The notes: generated by a model from the sequence alone, not told the origin. A DNA stretch of 7,569 nucleotides from an uncultured Phycisphaerales bacterium (GCA_937879825.1 CALFMQ010000342.1:1-7569), one strand, 5' to 3'; counted from the first letter of the stretch, positions 1 through 6,961 are shown. Translations and numbers: made by a program.

Positions 1-1
1 C

Positions 2-292
2 GTGCAGCCGGGCGGTCCCTATATGACGGTGTGCATCGCGGGGGACCACAACGGGTGGTCGGCGACGCAGACGCCGATGCGCTACAACCCGCATCTTGGA
101 GTGCATGAGCGTCTGCTCAAGTTGCCCTCGGGTGTGTTCCGGTATCGGCTGGTGGTGAACGGGCAGTGGATTACGGACCCGTACAATCCACGCATCCAGC
201 AGAGCCGCGACGGCGGGCTGGAGAGCGTGGTTATCGTGGAGCAGGAGGAGCCCGTGATGCCCCGGTTGGCGACGCAGACGACGGGCGCATAA
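2..292 (+). CDS. C-terminal part of a protein with an AMPK/CBM48-type glycogen-binding domain (5' partial)
   Basis: The reading frame is open to the left edge, so the true start and N-terminal domains lie outside the window; the GTG at position 2 is probably internal. The visible 96 residues align well by eye with the carbohydrate-binding module of AMPK beta subunits and the early-set domain of isoamylases: an AGDHNGWS motif (residues 13-20), a GVFRYRLVVNGQW strand pair (44-56) and DPYNP (59-63). Trp19 and Trp56 match the two sugar-stacking tryptophans of AMPK beta, and Arg49 matches its binding lysine. A short polar tail follows and the gene ends with TAA. The domain binds alpha-glucan such as glycogen or acts as a protein-interaction module. 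What it is attached to cannot be seen; a larger regulatory or membrane protein and a small stand-alone CBM protein are both possible. The next gene starts 39 bp downstream on the same strand, so co-transcription is likely. Confidence 0.85.
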   Translation: MQPGGPYMTVCIAGDHNGWSATQTPMRYNPHLGVHERLLKLPSGVFRYRLVVNGQWITDPYNPRIQQSRDGGLESVVIVEQEEPVMPRLATQTTGA

Positions 293-331
293 GACAGGGA
301 TTCTTCGAGTCACAAGCGTGGAGACGCGGCG

Positions 332-1591
332 ATGACCCCGATACAGACTGACCGCCATTTATCGCGACCCGGCACGCCCTCGGACTCGCAGTTCGACGCG
401 ATCGCGGACATGTTCCTCGGCGGCGGGGACCAGCGGGACACGGAGGAGCGATCGGCTTCTGCGGCGGTGTGCTACGAGACAGAGTTGCTGATTCCGGGGC
501 ACCTGCCGGTGCTGAGTGGCGCGTGGGTCGTGCAGTATGCATCGCGGCTTGCGCGGACGGGTGGTGTTCCTGTTGCGCTGGCGCAGCTCGGCGCGGAGCG
601 GACCTCAGTTCAGATTCTTTGGCCCACCGAACCGGAGTCTCGGCCCGAGCGGGCGAACGACCTGCGGCGCGCGGTCCATGAGGCCAATCGTGCGGGGGCG
701 CGCTGGCTGATCGCGACGGATGAGGTCTCGATGATGTCGGCGCTGAGCGATGACCGGGTAGCGTCGGCGTGTCTGCTCACGGCGCCGAACGAGGCGGCGA
801 CGGTCGCGGCGTACCAGACGATCAAATCGGTCGCGCAGGAGTTATCGCGCGCGGGGCGGTCCGAGGGGGTTTCGCTGCGCGTGGCGTTTGCGGGCGCCTC
901 GGAAGATGACGGCGAGCGGGCTCTGGAGCGGATCGATCGCGCGGCGGGTGTGTTCATCCGGTGCCGGATCGAGCTGGCGGCGACCATCGCGCGGATCGCA
1001 TCGATCACCGCGACGGCCGTTTATGAGTCGGACGAGCGCACGGATGTTGTGGATGTTCTGGACCTGATCGAGGAGTCGCCGGCGGAGAGCGAGGCGTCGG
1101 CGCCGCAGCGTGTGATGTCTGCGGCGCCATCGTTCGACCCTGTGATCATGCCTAAGCCAGCGGTCGCCGGGACGACGCCAGCGGAACGGAAGCCGGAGGT
1201 GCCGCGCGAGGATGCGGTTCGGACGCTCGCGGGATTGGTCCGGGACATGACGCTTCGGGCGACGGCGATGCGGTGCCCGGATGCGCCCGAGGTTGAGGTG
1301 GCGGTCGACGGGGATGGCGTGCTGCACGTGTTGGCTGATGCGGGCGATGACTCGATGGAACGGGCGCTCAAGGGGTTGTGGGTCGTGCAGGGGTGGCTTG
1401 CGAGGCAGTCGTCGCTCGTGAACATGGCCCTTCGGCGGGATCCGACGATGCGAGTGGTGTCGCGTGTGCATCTCTTTGTGCGGGATGCGCGGTCGGCGCG
1501 TTCGCTCCTTGACTCGGCGGTGCTGGTGCGGCTGGTTCGGACCGAGCATGCGCACGGGCACTCGTTCACATTCTGCGAACTCTTGAACTAG
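332..1591 (+). CDS. Hypothetical protein: MinD/FlhG-like fold lacking a P-loop, plus unrecognised C-terminal domain
   Basis: This is a complete 419-residue gene. ATG at 332 is the first possible start after the in-frame TAA of the upstream gene, and a GGAG Shine-Dalgarno sits at 320-323, 8 nt before it. No signal peptide or membrane segment is seen, so it should be cytoplasmic. Residues about 48-90 follow the strand-loop-helix-strand order of SIMIBI NTPases (LLIPGHLPVLSGAW, a helix, then PVALAQL), but the loop where GKGGxGKT would stand has no Lys. Residues about 124-210 resemble the second half of FlhG/MinD: a strand LIATD without a convincing Walker B, then CLLTAPNEAATVAAYQTIKSVAQ, a strand at 181-188, and a helix with EDDGERALERI. 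A polar, Pro/Ala/Glu-rich linker covers about 245-292. Residues 295-419 form an alpha/beta domain I do not recognise. If the fold call is right, this is a pseudo-ATPase, perhaps a scaffold or regulator; function is unknown. The stop is 9 bp from that of the convergent RND gene. Confidence 0.85.
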   Translation: MTPIQTDRHLSRPGTPSDSQFDAIADMFLGGGDQRDTEERSASAAVCYETELLIPGHLPVLSGAWVVQYASRLARTGGVPVALAQLGAERTSVQILWPTEPESRPERANDLRRAVHEANRAGARWLIATDEVSMMSALSDDRVASACLLTAPNEAATVAAYQTIKSVAQELSRAGRSEGVSLRVAFAGASEDDGERALERIDRAAGVFIRCRIELAATIARIASITATAVYESDERTDVVDVLDLIEESPAESEASAPQRVMSAAPSFDPVIMPKPAVAGTTPAERKPEVPREDAVRTLAGLVRDMTLRATAMRCPDAPEVEVAVDGDGVLHVLADAGDDSMERALKGLWVVQGWLARQSSLVNMALRRDPTMRVVSRVHLFVRDARSARSLLDSAVLVRLVRTEHAHGHSFTFCELLN

Positions 1592-1600
1592 GGGGCGCGG

Positions 1601-4600
1601 TCAGTCCCGGGCGCCGACGGGTTCGGGGCGCTGCGGCTCAGAGGGACGGCGCGCGGCGGGTGTCGGCGTCGGGGGGGCGGCCGGCCTTGGGGTTGAATGA
1701 GCGGTGGCCTTGCGCGACAGGAGCACGCGCGCACCGTCGCGCATATCGATGACGAGACTGAAGACCATCGGGACGAGCATGAGCGTGAAGACGGTGGAGA
1801 CCAGCAGCCCACCCACCACGACCGCGCCGAGGCCCCGGTAGAGTTCGGAGCCCGCGCCGGGCGCGATGACGAGAGGGAGCATGCCGCCGATGCTGGTGAG
1901 CGTGCTCATGAAGACGGGTCGGATGCGCGTCTCGACGGACGCCGCGATCGCGTGGCGTGGGTCGAGGATCTCGCCTTCGGGGACGCCGCCGCCCCGGTCC
2001 TCACCCATGAGGTTGAGCGCCTGATGGACGAGGAGGATGGCGTTATTGACGACGACGCCGATGAGGATGACGAAGCCCAGCATGGTGAGGACGTCGAGGT
2101 TCTGGGCGGCGATGGTGGGGTCCGCGGAGGTGATGTCGTGGACGATCCGGAGTGCCGCGATCCCGCCGACGAGGGCGAGCGGCACGGAGAACATGATGAC
2201 GAAGGGGTAGAGGAAGGACTCGAAGAGCGCTGCCATGAGGAGGTAGGTGACGATGATCGCCCACACGAAGCGCGCGGTCATGAGTTCGGGGTTGATGCCG
2301 ACGGCGACGAACATGGTGGTGAGGATCACGGCGAGCGCTGTGAGCCCCGCGCCGCCGAGGATGTTCTTGATGTCGCGCGTCGCGGCGAAGCGGAGCCCGG
2401 CCCAGATCAGCGCGCCCGCGGCCGCCAATGCGAAGAGGATCCACGAGTTCACCATCGCTGTCTGCCAGCCCGCGCGTTTGGCGCCCGCGACCGGCCTCGG
2501 GCCGAGCAGCGAGGCCCGGACCTGCTCGAGCTGGGCGGCGGTGCCTTCGAGGCGGATTCGCATGGAAGGATCGATGAGGCCGGAGGCGCGGAGACCGGCG
2601 AGGTGTTTTTCCTCGATCTCGCGCATCACCTGTTCGACGGGCTCGCCGGGGGGCGGGCGGACGGAGACGGTGACGCTCGGGAGTTCTTCGATGCGGAGGA
2701 TGGACTGCGGCGCATTGGCGGGCCGGACCTCGATGACGGAGTCGATGGGGACGATGGGGCCGCGAGGTGTCGCGACGGGCACATCGGCGAGTTGTTCCTT
2801 GTGATCGAGTCGCCCGCCCTTGGGGAGGATGTTGATATCGATGGTGTCGGCGGCGTCGCGGAAATCACCGGCGAAGACGCCGTCGAACATCGCGCGGACG
2901 GCGACGCCCACGGCGTCGGTGGTGAGCCCGAGTTCCTGCCCGGTGCGCATGAGCTGGATCTGCCACTCCTGCTGCGGGAGGTTGAAGTTGGCGGGGGCCG
3001 TGGTGAGACTCTGATAGCCGTACTTTGGATCGGTGCCGAGCGTCATGAAGAGCGCGGAGGCGGCGCGCTGGACGCTCTGGAGGTCGGAGCCGGACATCTC
3101 GACATCGACGGTGTTGCCCGCGCCGAGGCCCCGCCCGAAGAGTGAGGACTGGCTCGCGCCGCCGTAGGAGTCCGGCACGCCGCTCATCGCGCCGGTGAGC
3201 AAATAGCCGATGGGGATGACGACCTGCTCTTCGGTGCTGGTGGCGCCGACGAACATGCCGCCGCCGAAGGACCCGATGAAGAAGTTGTCGATGCCGACGG
3301 AGTCGAAGGGGTCCTGACCGGGCATGAGCGCGGGGATGGGGGGCAGCGCTTCGATCGCCTGCTTGTCGTCTTTGTCGGTGACGATGTAGGGGCGGATTCT
3401 GTCTTCGAGCCCGGTGGCGATCTGCTCCATTTGTTCGACGGAGTAGCCCGGCGGGATGAGCAGGCCGCCGAAGACGAGGTTGCGGTTGCCCGCCGGGAGG
3501 TAGTCCATCGGCGGCATCAGGAGGTACGAGACGCCGAGACTCACGACGGTCATGACCACAATGACTGCGGGGCGGATGGTCCAGGCGCGCCAGCCGGTGA
3601 TGCACCAGTAGAGGAATGCTCGCAGGGCGCGGTTGAGGACGCCGATGGCCGGGGCCAGGCCGAAGAGATTCTGGAACAGCCGCCCGATCGCCGATCGCGC
3701 CTCGTGCGCCTCGGGGAGCCACTTGGCGCACGCGGTCGGGATGACGGTGATGGAGACAAGGAGGGAGAGGGAGACCGAGGCCACGATCGCCAGCGAGATA
3801 TCGCGGAAGAGCTGGCCGGCTTCTTCCTGGATCGTGAGCACGGGGATGAATACCGCGACGGTTGTGAGTGTCGAAGCGAGGACAGCGCCCCAGACTTCCT
3901 TGCCGCCGTCGTATGCGGCCTGTGATGCGGACTTGCCCATGCGCCGGTGCCTGTCGATGTTCTCGAGGACGACGATGGCGTTGTCCACCACCATGCCGAC
4001 GGCGAAGGCGAGGCCGGCGAGCGAGATGACATTGAGGGTGCGGCCGAGCGTGAGGAGGATGAGGAAGGTGCCGATGACGGAGATGGGGATGGCCAGCGCG
4101 ATGACGCCGGTGGCGATGAACGAGCGGAGGAAGAGCAGGAGGACGACGGCTGCGATCAGGCCGCCGATCCAGAGGTTGCTCGTGACGAGCGACACGGCGG
4201 ACTTGATGTAGATGGTTTCGTCGTAGACCTGGCGGACGCGGAGGTAGGGGCCGACCTCGGGGTCGAGCCGGGGGACGACGTCGCGTCTGGCTTCGTCGAG
4301 GCGATTGCGGAGCCCCTCCATGACCTGCATGACGTTGGAGCCGGTGCGCCGTGTGGCGTTGATGGCGATCGAGGGGTAGCCGAGCGAGCGGACGAAGCCG
4401 CGACGCTTCTCGTAGCCCATCTCGACCTCGGCGACATCGCGCACGTAGACTGGGCCGCTGTCGCGGTATGCGACGACGGTGTCGAGCACATCCTCGACGG
4501 TTCGGTACTGGCCCATGACGCGGACGCGGTAGTCGCGTTTGCCCTCGGAGATGGAGCCGGCGCTGACGTTGACGTTTTCGCCGCGGATCGCGTTGAGCAG

Positions 4601-5230
4601 GTCGGCGTGTGTGAGGCCGCGCTGGGCGAGTTTGAGATTGTCGACGAGGACGCGGACTTCGCGTTCGCGTCCGCCGTAGATGTTGATCTCCGCGACGCCG
4701 TCCACCCGTTCGAGGAAGGGCTTGAGTTCGCGGTCGATGGGCTGCATGAGCGTGGAGATATCGAAATCGGGGAAGTCGGCGGCGTGGGCGGGGTCGACAT
4801 CGATGATGATCCACGCGATAGCGCTCTCGGTGTCGCCTTCGGTGGCGGAGATGGTGGGCTCGTCGACATCTTCGGGGTACTCGGGTACCTGACGCATCGC
4901 GTCGGAGACTTCCTGGAGCGCCCGCTGGATATCGGTGCCGATGAAGAACTCGAGCGTGATTTCGTTGGAGCCCTCGCTGGAGGTGCTCTTCATGGACTTC
5001 AGGCCGGCGAGGCCTTTGAGTTGTTCTTCCTGCTCCTTGGTGATTTCCTCGACGATCTCCTCGGGCGATCGGCCGGGCCACTGCGTCGCGATCTTGATGA
5101 TGGGCCGGTCGACGGTGGGCGTGAGCTGGATGGGGATCGCGCCGACGCCGATGAGGCCGAACATGACGACGAGGATCACGCCGACGGCGACGGTGACGGG
5201 GCGCGAGATGGAGAAGCGGACGATATCCAT
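1601..5230 (-). CDS. Efflux RND transporter permease subunit (HAE1/AcrB-like), 1209 residues
   Basis: This inner-membrane pump drives proton-coupled export of hydrophobic compounds through an adaptor and an outer-membrane channel. The N-terminus (DIVRFSISRPVTV) is typical of the family and fixes the start. Segments in order: TM1 about 11-32, porter domain 33-345, TM2-TM6 about 346-500, a cytoplasmic helix region about 505-550, TM7 about 554-573, second porter domain about 574-905, then TM8-TM12 between 986 and 1162. The TM4 relay motif is GMVVDNAIVVLEN, so Asp416 is kept and the second AcrB Asp (408) is Asn417. In TM10, AcrB Lys940 corresponds to Asn1062 (VVVNNAILLVH); AcrB Arg971 corresponds to Arg1102. 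Family members usually have about 1020-1070 residues. The excess is partly a stretch at about 910-985 with two added hydrophobic segments and partly a Pro/Ala/Arg-rich cytoplasmic tail (1173-1209). The start is 3 bp after the adaptor stop (TGA-CAC-ATG), with a weak GGAA 8 nt upstream, which suggests translational coupling. The substrate cannot be told from sequence. Confidence 0.96.
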   Translation of the reverse strand: MDIVRFSISRPVTVAVGVILVVMFGLIGVGAIPIQLTPTVDRPIIKIATQWPGRSPEEIVEEITKEQEEQLKGLAGLKSMKSTSSEGSNEITLEFFIGTDIQRALQEVSDAMRQVPEYPEDVDEPTISATEGDTESAIAWIIIDVDPAHAADFPDFDISTLMQPIDRELKPFLERVDGVAEINIYGGREREVRVLVDNLKLAQRGLTHADLLNAIRGENVNVSAGSISEGKRDYRVRVMGQYRTVEDVLDTVVAYRDSGPVYVRDVAEVEMGYEKRRGFVRSLGYPSIAINATRRTGSNVMQVMEGLRNRLDEARRDVVPRLDPEVGPYLRVRQVYDETIYIKSAVSLVTSNLWIGGLIAAVVLLLFLRSFIATGVIALAIPISVIGTFLILLTLGRTLNVISLAGLAFAVGMVVDNAIVVLENIDRHRRMGKSASQAAYDGGKEVWGAVLASTLTTVAVFIPVLTIQEEAGQLFRDISLAIVASVSLSLLVSITVIPTACAKWLPEAHEARSAIGRLFQNLFGLAPAIGVLNRALRAFLYWCITGWRAWTIRPAVIVVMTVVSLGVSYLLMPPMDYLPAGNRNLVFGGLLIPPGYSVEQMEQIATGLEDRIRPYIVTDKDDKQAIEALPPIPALMPGQDPFDSVGIDNFFIGSFGGGMFVGATSTEEQVVIPIGYLLTGAMSGVPDSYGGASQSSLFGRGLGAGNTVDVEMSGSDLQSVQRAASALFMTLGTDPKYGYQSLTTAPANFNLPQQEWQIQLMRTGQELGLTTDAVGVAVRAMFDGVFAGDFRDAADTIDINILPKGGRLDHKEQLADVPVATPRGPIVPIDSVIEVRPANAPQSILRIEELPSVTVSVRPPPGEPVEQVMREIEEKHLAGLRASGLIDPSMRIRLEGTAAQLEQVRASLLGPRPVAGAKRAGWQTAMVNSWILFALAAAGALIWAGLRFAATRDIKNILGGAGLTALAVILTTMFVAVGINPELMTARFVWAIIVTYLLMAALFESFLYPFVIMFSVPLALVGGIAALRIVHDITSADPTIAAQNLDVLTMLGFVILIGVVVNNAILLVHQALNLMGEDRGGGVPEGEILDPRHAIAASVETRIRPVFMSTLTSIGGMLPLVIAPGAGSELYRGLGAVVVGGLLVSTVFTLMLVPMVFSLVIDMRDGARVLLSRKATAHSTPRPAAPPTPTPAARRPSEPQRPEPVGARD

Positions 5231-5233
5231 GTG

Positions 5234-6382
5234 TCAGGTTCCGGCGGCTTCGGGTGCGGGCGCGCTTTCCGGGGCGCCGGAGAGAATCGTGAGGGGCTGA
5301 CCCGGGTACATGCGCTCGTTGCCTTCGATGATGAGCGATGTGCCGGGGCGAATCATTGGCGAACGGATGACGAAGCGGTTTCCGACGGCGTACTGGATCT
5401 CGACCGGCGCGACGGTGGCGACGCCGCCGCCATCGAAGTAGACGAACGCGCCGGCGGCGTTCCGCAGGACGGCGTCCTTGTGGATGGTGAGCGCCTCTTC
5501 TGAGCCGCCGGTGGGAACGACGCCCACGATGCTCATTCCGGGCAGGAGCGCGCCGTCGGTATTCTCGAGACGGACGCGGACGGGGAACTTGCGTCCCAGC
5601 GCATCGCCCTGGGCGAGGATGGCGGTGACTTTGCCGGATGTGGTGTGGCCGGTTGCTTCGGCGAGGATCTGCACGGTGGGGCTCGAGCCGTTGCGGAGCG
5701 CCGGGAGGTACTGCTCGGGGACATCGAGCCATGCGTCGATGGGGGCGACCTCGATGATTTCGATGACGCCGTCCCCCTCGCGGACCCATTGTCCGACTTC
5801 GGTGAGTTTGTCGACGACCTGGCCGGTGTAGGGCGCGACGACAACCATGTCTTCGATGGCCTTGCGCGCATCTGCGACAGTGGCTCGGGAAGAGGCGGCT
5901 TCGGCCTCGGCCTGACGGAGGCGGGCCTGGGCGGCGGCGAAATCGGTCTCGCGGTCCTCGACTTCGGTCTGGAACACGGCGTTGTCCTGGAGCATGATCC
6001 GGGTGCGCGCGAGGTCGCGCTCGGCGCGGAGGGTCTCGGCCTTGCGGACGGCGATGAGCGCTTCGGCGGCCTTGAGATCTGCCTCGGCGCGCTGGAGGTC
6101 GATCATGGCGAGTTCGGCGTCGAGGCGGGCGATGATCTGCCCGGCTTCGATCGTGTCGCCGCGGTCCACGAGGACCTCGATCACTTGCGCATCGCGTTTG
6201 GACGCGACCGATGACCGGCGGGTGGGCACGAGTTCGCCCGTGACGCGGCGCATGGGTTCGACCGTTTCCATGCGTGCGGCGTCGACCCGGACGCGCGCGG
6301 GCGGCGGGCCGCCTTGGGCGATTGCTTGTGCGCTGACAACGAGCGTCAGCGCGGACGCGGTGAGGAGTTGTCGAAGGGTCAT
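5234..6382 (-). CDS. RND efflux periplasmic adaptor subunit (membrane fusion protein, HlyD/AcrA type)
   Basis: This 382-residue adaptor links the RND permease to an outer-membrane channel. Residues 1-22 form a Sec signal peptide (LLTASALTLVVSAQAIA) with a likely signal peptidase I cut after AIA; there is no lipobox Cys, so it is not lipid-anchored as AcrA is. The two lipoyl half-motifs are at about 58-89 (VIEVLVDRGDTIEAGQIIARLD) and 180-210 (VVAPYTGQVVDKLTEVGQWV). They flank an Ala/Glu/Arg-rich alpha-helical hairpin at about 90-178. A beta-barrel domain follows (about 211-290, with the usual PGM at 281-283), then a membrane-proximal domain (about 291-368) and a short Ala/Pro tail. Length is normal for the family. 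A clear GGAGG (plus-strand 6393-6397) lies 10 nt before the ATG, inside the end of marR. The ATG overlaps the marR stop as ATGA, and the permease follows 3 bp after the stop, so regulator, adaptor and pump should be one transcript. Confidence 0.95.
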   Translation of the reverse strand: MTLRQLLTASALTLVVSAQAIAQGGPPPARVRVDAARMETVEPMRRVTGELVPTRRSSVASKRDAQVIEVLVDRGDTIEAGQIIARLDAELAMIDLQRAEADLKAAEALIAVRKAETLRAERDLARTRIMLQDNAVFQTEVEDRETDFAAAQARLRQAEAEAASSRATVADARKAIEDMVVVAPYTGQVVDKLTEVGQWVREGDGVIEIIEVAPIDAWLDVPEQYLPALRNGSSPTVQILAEATGHTTSGKVTAILAQGDALGRKFPVRVRLENTDGALLPGMSIVGVVPTGGSEEALTIHKDAVLRNAAGAFVYFDGGGVATVAPVEIQYAVGNRFVIRSPMIRPGTSLIIEGNERMYPGQPLTILSGAPESAPAPEAAGT

Positions 6383-6903
6383 GTCGGCAGGACCTCCGCC
6401 TGAGTTGATTGGGCTTCTGCGTTGTGAAGACTGTCGAGGATGCGATCGAGGATGGACTCGATGGCACGCTGGTCGTGGTCGTCGAGATCGGTGCGGATCA
6501 AGGACGAGACGGTTGCCAGAACGGCGCTGGCGCTCTCGAGCGATGCGCGGCCGCGGGAGGTGAGTTCGACGAAGACGCTGCGTCCGGAACCGGCGCGAGT
6601 CCGGCGCGCGACGAGCCCGTCATCCTCGAGCGCGGCGACCATGCGCGAGACGGCCTGCGTTGAGAGCGAGAGTTGCTCGCTCAGCCATGAAACGGTCGGG
6701 CGGTGCTCCGCGTGCTCGATGCGCTTGAGGAGCATGAGACGCGAGGCCGTGAGGCCGACGGGGTCGAGCACTCGGTCGGCGACGCGCATGAGGGTGTGAT
6801 GAATCGCGCAGATGCGCGAGACGATCGGGTCGGTGCAATGGCGCGACGCATCGGTCGGCGTGCAGGCCGGGGGTGCTTTCGGGCTTTGGCGTGGAAGTGA
6901 CAC
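6379..6903 (-). CDS. MarR-family winged-helix transcriptional regulator, probable local repressor of the efflux operon
   Basis: The 174-residue product has the MarR layout: dimerisation helix from about 26 (IVSRICAIHHTLMRVADRVL), helices to about 65, a helix-turn-helix at about 70-96 (VSWLSEQLSLSTQAVSRMVAALEDDGLV), a wing at about 98-116, and C-terminal dimerisation helices at about 118-160. The usual wing signature DxRxxxxxLT reads SGRSVFVELT here, so the Asp is Ser106 while Arg108 is kept. The start is GTG; a TGA lies in frame just upstream, no other start codon lies between, and the next ATG (codon 39) is inside helix 1, so the GTG is strongly favoured. It has no Shine-Dalgarno. The first 25 residues extend beyond a typical MarR, and Cys14, Cys23 and Cys32 cluster near the N-terminus. 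Its stop overlaps the adaptor start. The natural reading is a repressor that controls itself and the pump in response to a pump substrate or stress. This role is inferred from family and position. Confidence 0.94.
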   Translation of the reverse strand: MSLPRQSPKAPPACTPTDASRHCTDPIVSRICAIHHTLMRVADRVLDPVGLTASRLMLLKRIEHAEHRPTVSWLSEQLSLSTQAVSRMVAALEDDGLVARRTRAGSGRSVFVELTSRGRASLESASAVLATVSSLIRTDLDDHDQRAIESILDRILDSLHNAEAQSTQAEVLPT

Positions 6904-6930
6904 GGCCCGAACCGTAGGCGGGTCCGGGCC
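6904..6930. repeat. Inverted repeat with 10-bp arms abutting the marR start codon
   Basis: The plus-strand arms are GGCCCGAACC (6904-6913) and GGTCCGGGCC (6921-6930), separated by 7 bp. They match at 9 of 10 positions; in minus-strand RNA the odd pair becomes G-U, giving a continuous 10-bp stem ending directly before the GTG. It overlaps the candidate -10 element. It could be an operator, or a structure that limits translation in read-through RNA from clpX. GC-rich composition makes chance symmetry somewhat more likely, but 10-bp arms are more than expected in 95 bp. Confidence 0.6.
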
Positions 6931-6940
6931 GGTGAGTCAA
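6911..6940 (-). promoter_or_regulatory. Candidate sigma70-type promoter for the marR-adaptor-RND operon
   Basis: On the minus strand TTGACT (plus-strand 6935-6940, five of six consensus bases) lies 18 bp before TACGGT (6911-6916, keeping the key T, A and final T). Seven bases then separate the -10 from the GTG, so transcription would begin at or next to the start codon. This agrees with the missing Shine-Dalgarno and suggests a leaderless mRNA. The -10 is weak (three of six), so this is a hypothesis. Confidence 0.5.
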
Positions 6941-6948
6941 CATGTTGA
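6937..6948. promoter_or_regulatory. Perfect 12-bp palindrome, probable MarR operator
   Basis: TCAACATGTTGA is identical to its own reverse complement. It lies about 35 bp before the marR start and its minus-strand TTGA end forms part of the candidate -35 hexamer, so a bound dimer would block RNA polymerase. Size and symmetry suit a MarR-family dimer, and its AT-rich composition stands out from the GC-rich surroundings. Which protein binds it is inferred from position. Confidence 0.65.
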
Positions 6949-6961
6949 TTTGTCTCTATCC

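Noticed and set aside
842..1569. Two minus-strand open frames antisense to the 332-1591 gene
   Set aside because: Both give Arg/His- or Ser/Arg-rich products; the plus-strand frame has a Shine-Dalgarno, balanced composition and a fold-like pattern.
1578..1630. Possible intrinsic terminator between the convergent genes
   Set aside because: GAAC-TCTT-GAAC is a direct, not inverted, repeat, and the GCGCC/GGCGC pairing further right is only 5 bp with a long loop and no T-run.
1697..3145. A 482-codon plus-strand open frame antisense to the 3' half of the RND gene
   Set aside because: It has the same Asp/Glu/Gly/Arg-rich shadow composition and lies wholly opposite conserved porter and transmembrane sequence.
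3947..5503. A 518-codon plus-strand open frame antisense to the RND and adaptor genes
   Set aside because: The product is a low-complexity Asp/Glu/Gly/Ala-rich string typical of antisense reading of GC-rich codons, with no motifs and no convincing start signal.
2865..6467. A 1200-codon open frame on the minus strand overlapping the adaptor and the RND permease
   Set aside because: Its translation is extremely rich in Arg, His and Pro with no domain pattern, while the overlapping frames encode clear conserved proteins. Long open shadow frames are expected from GC-rich third codon positions.
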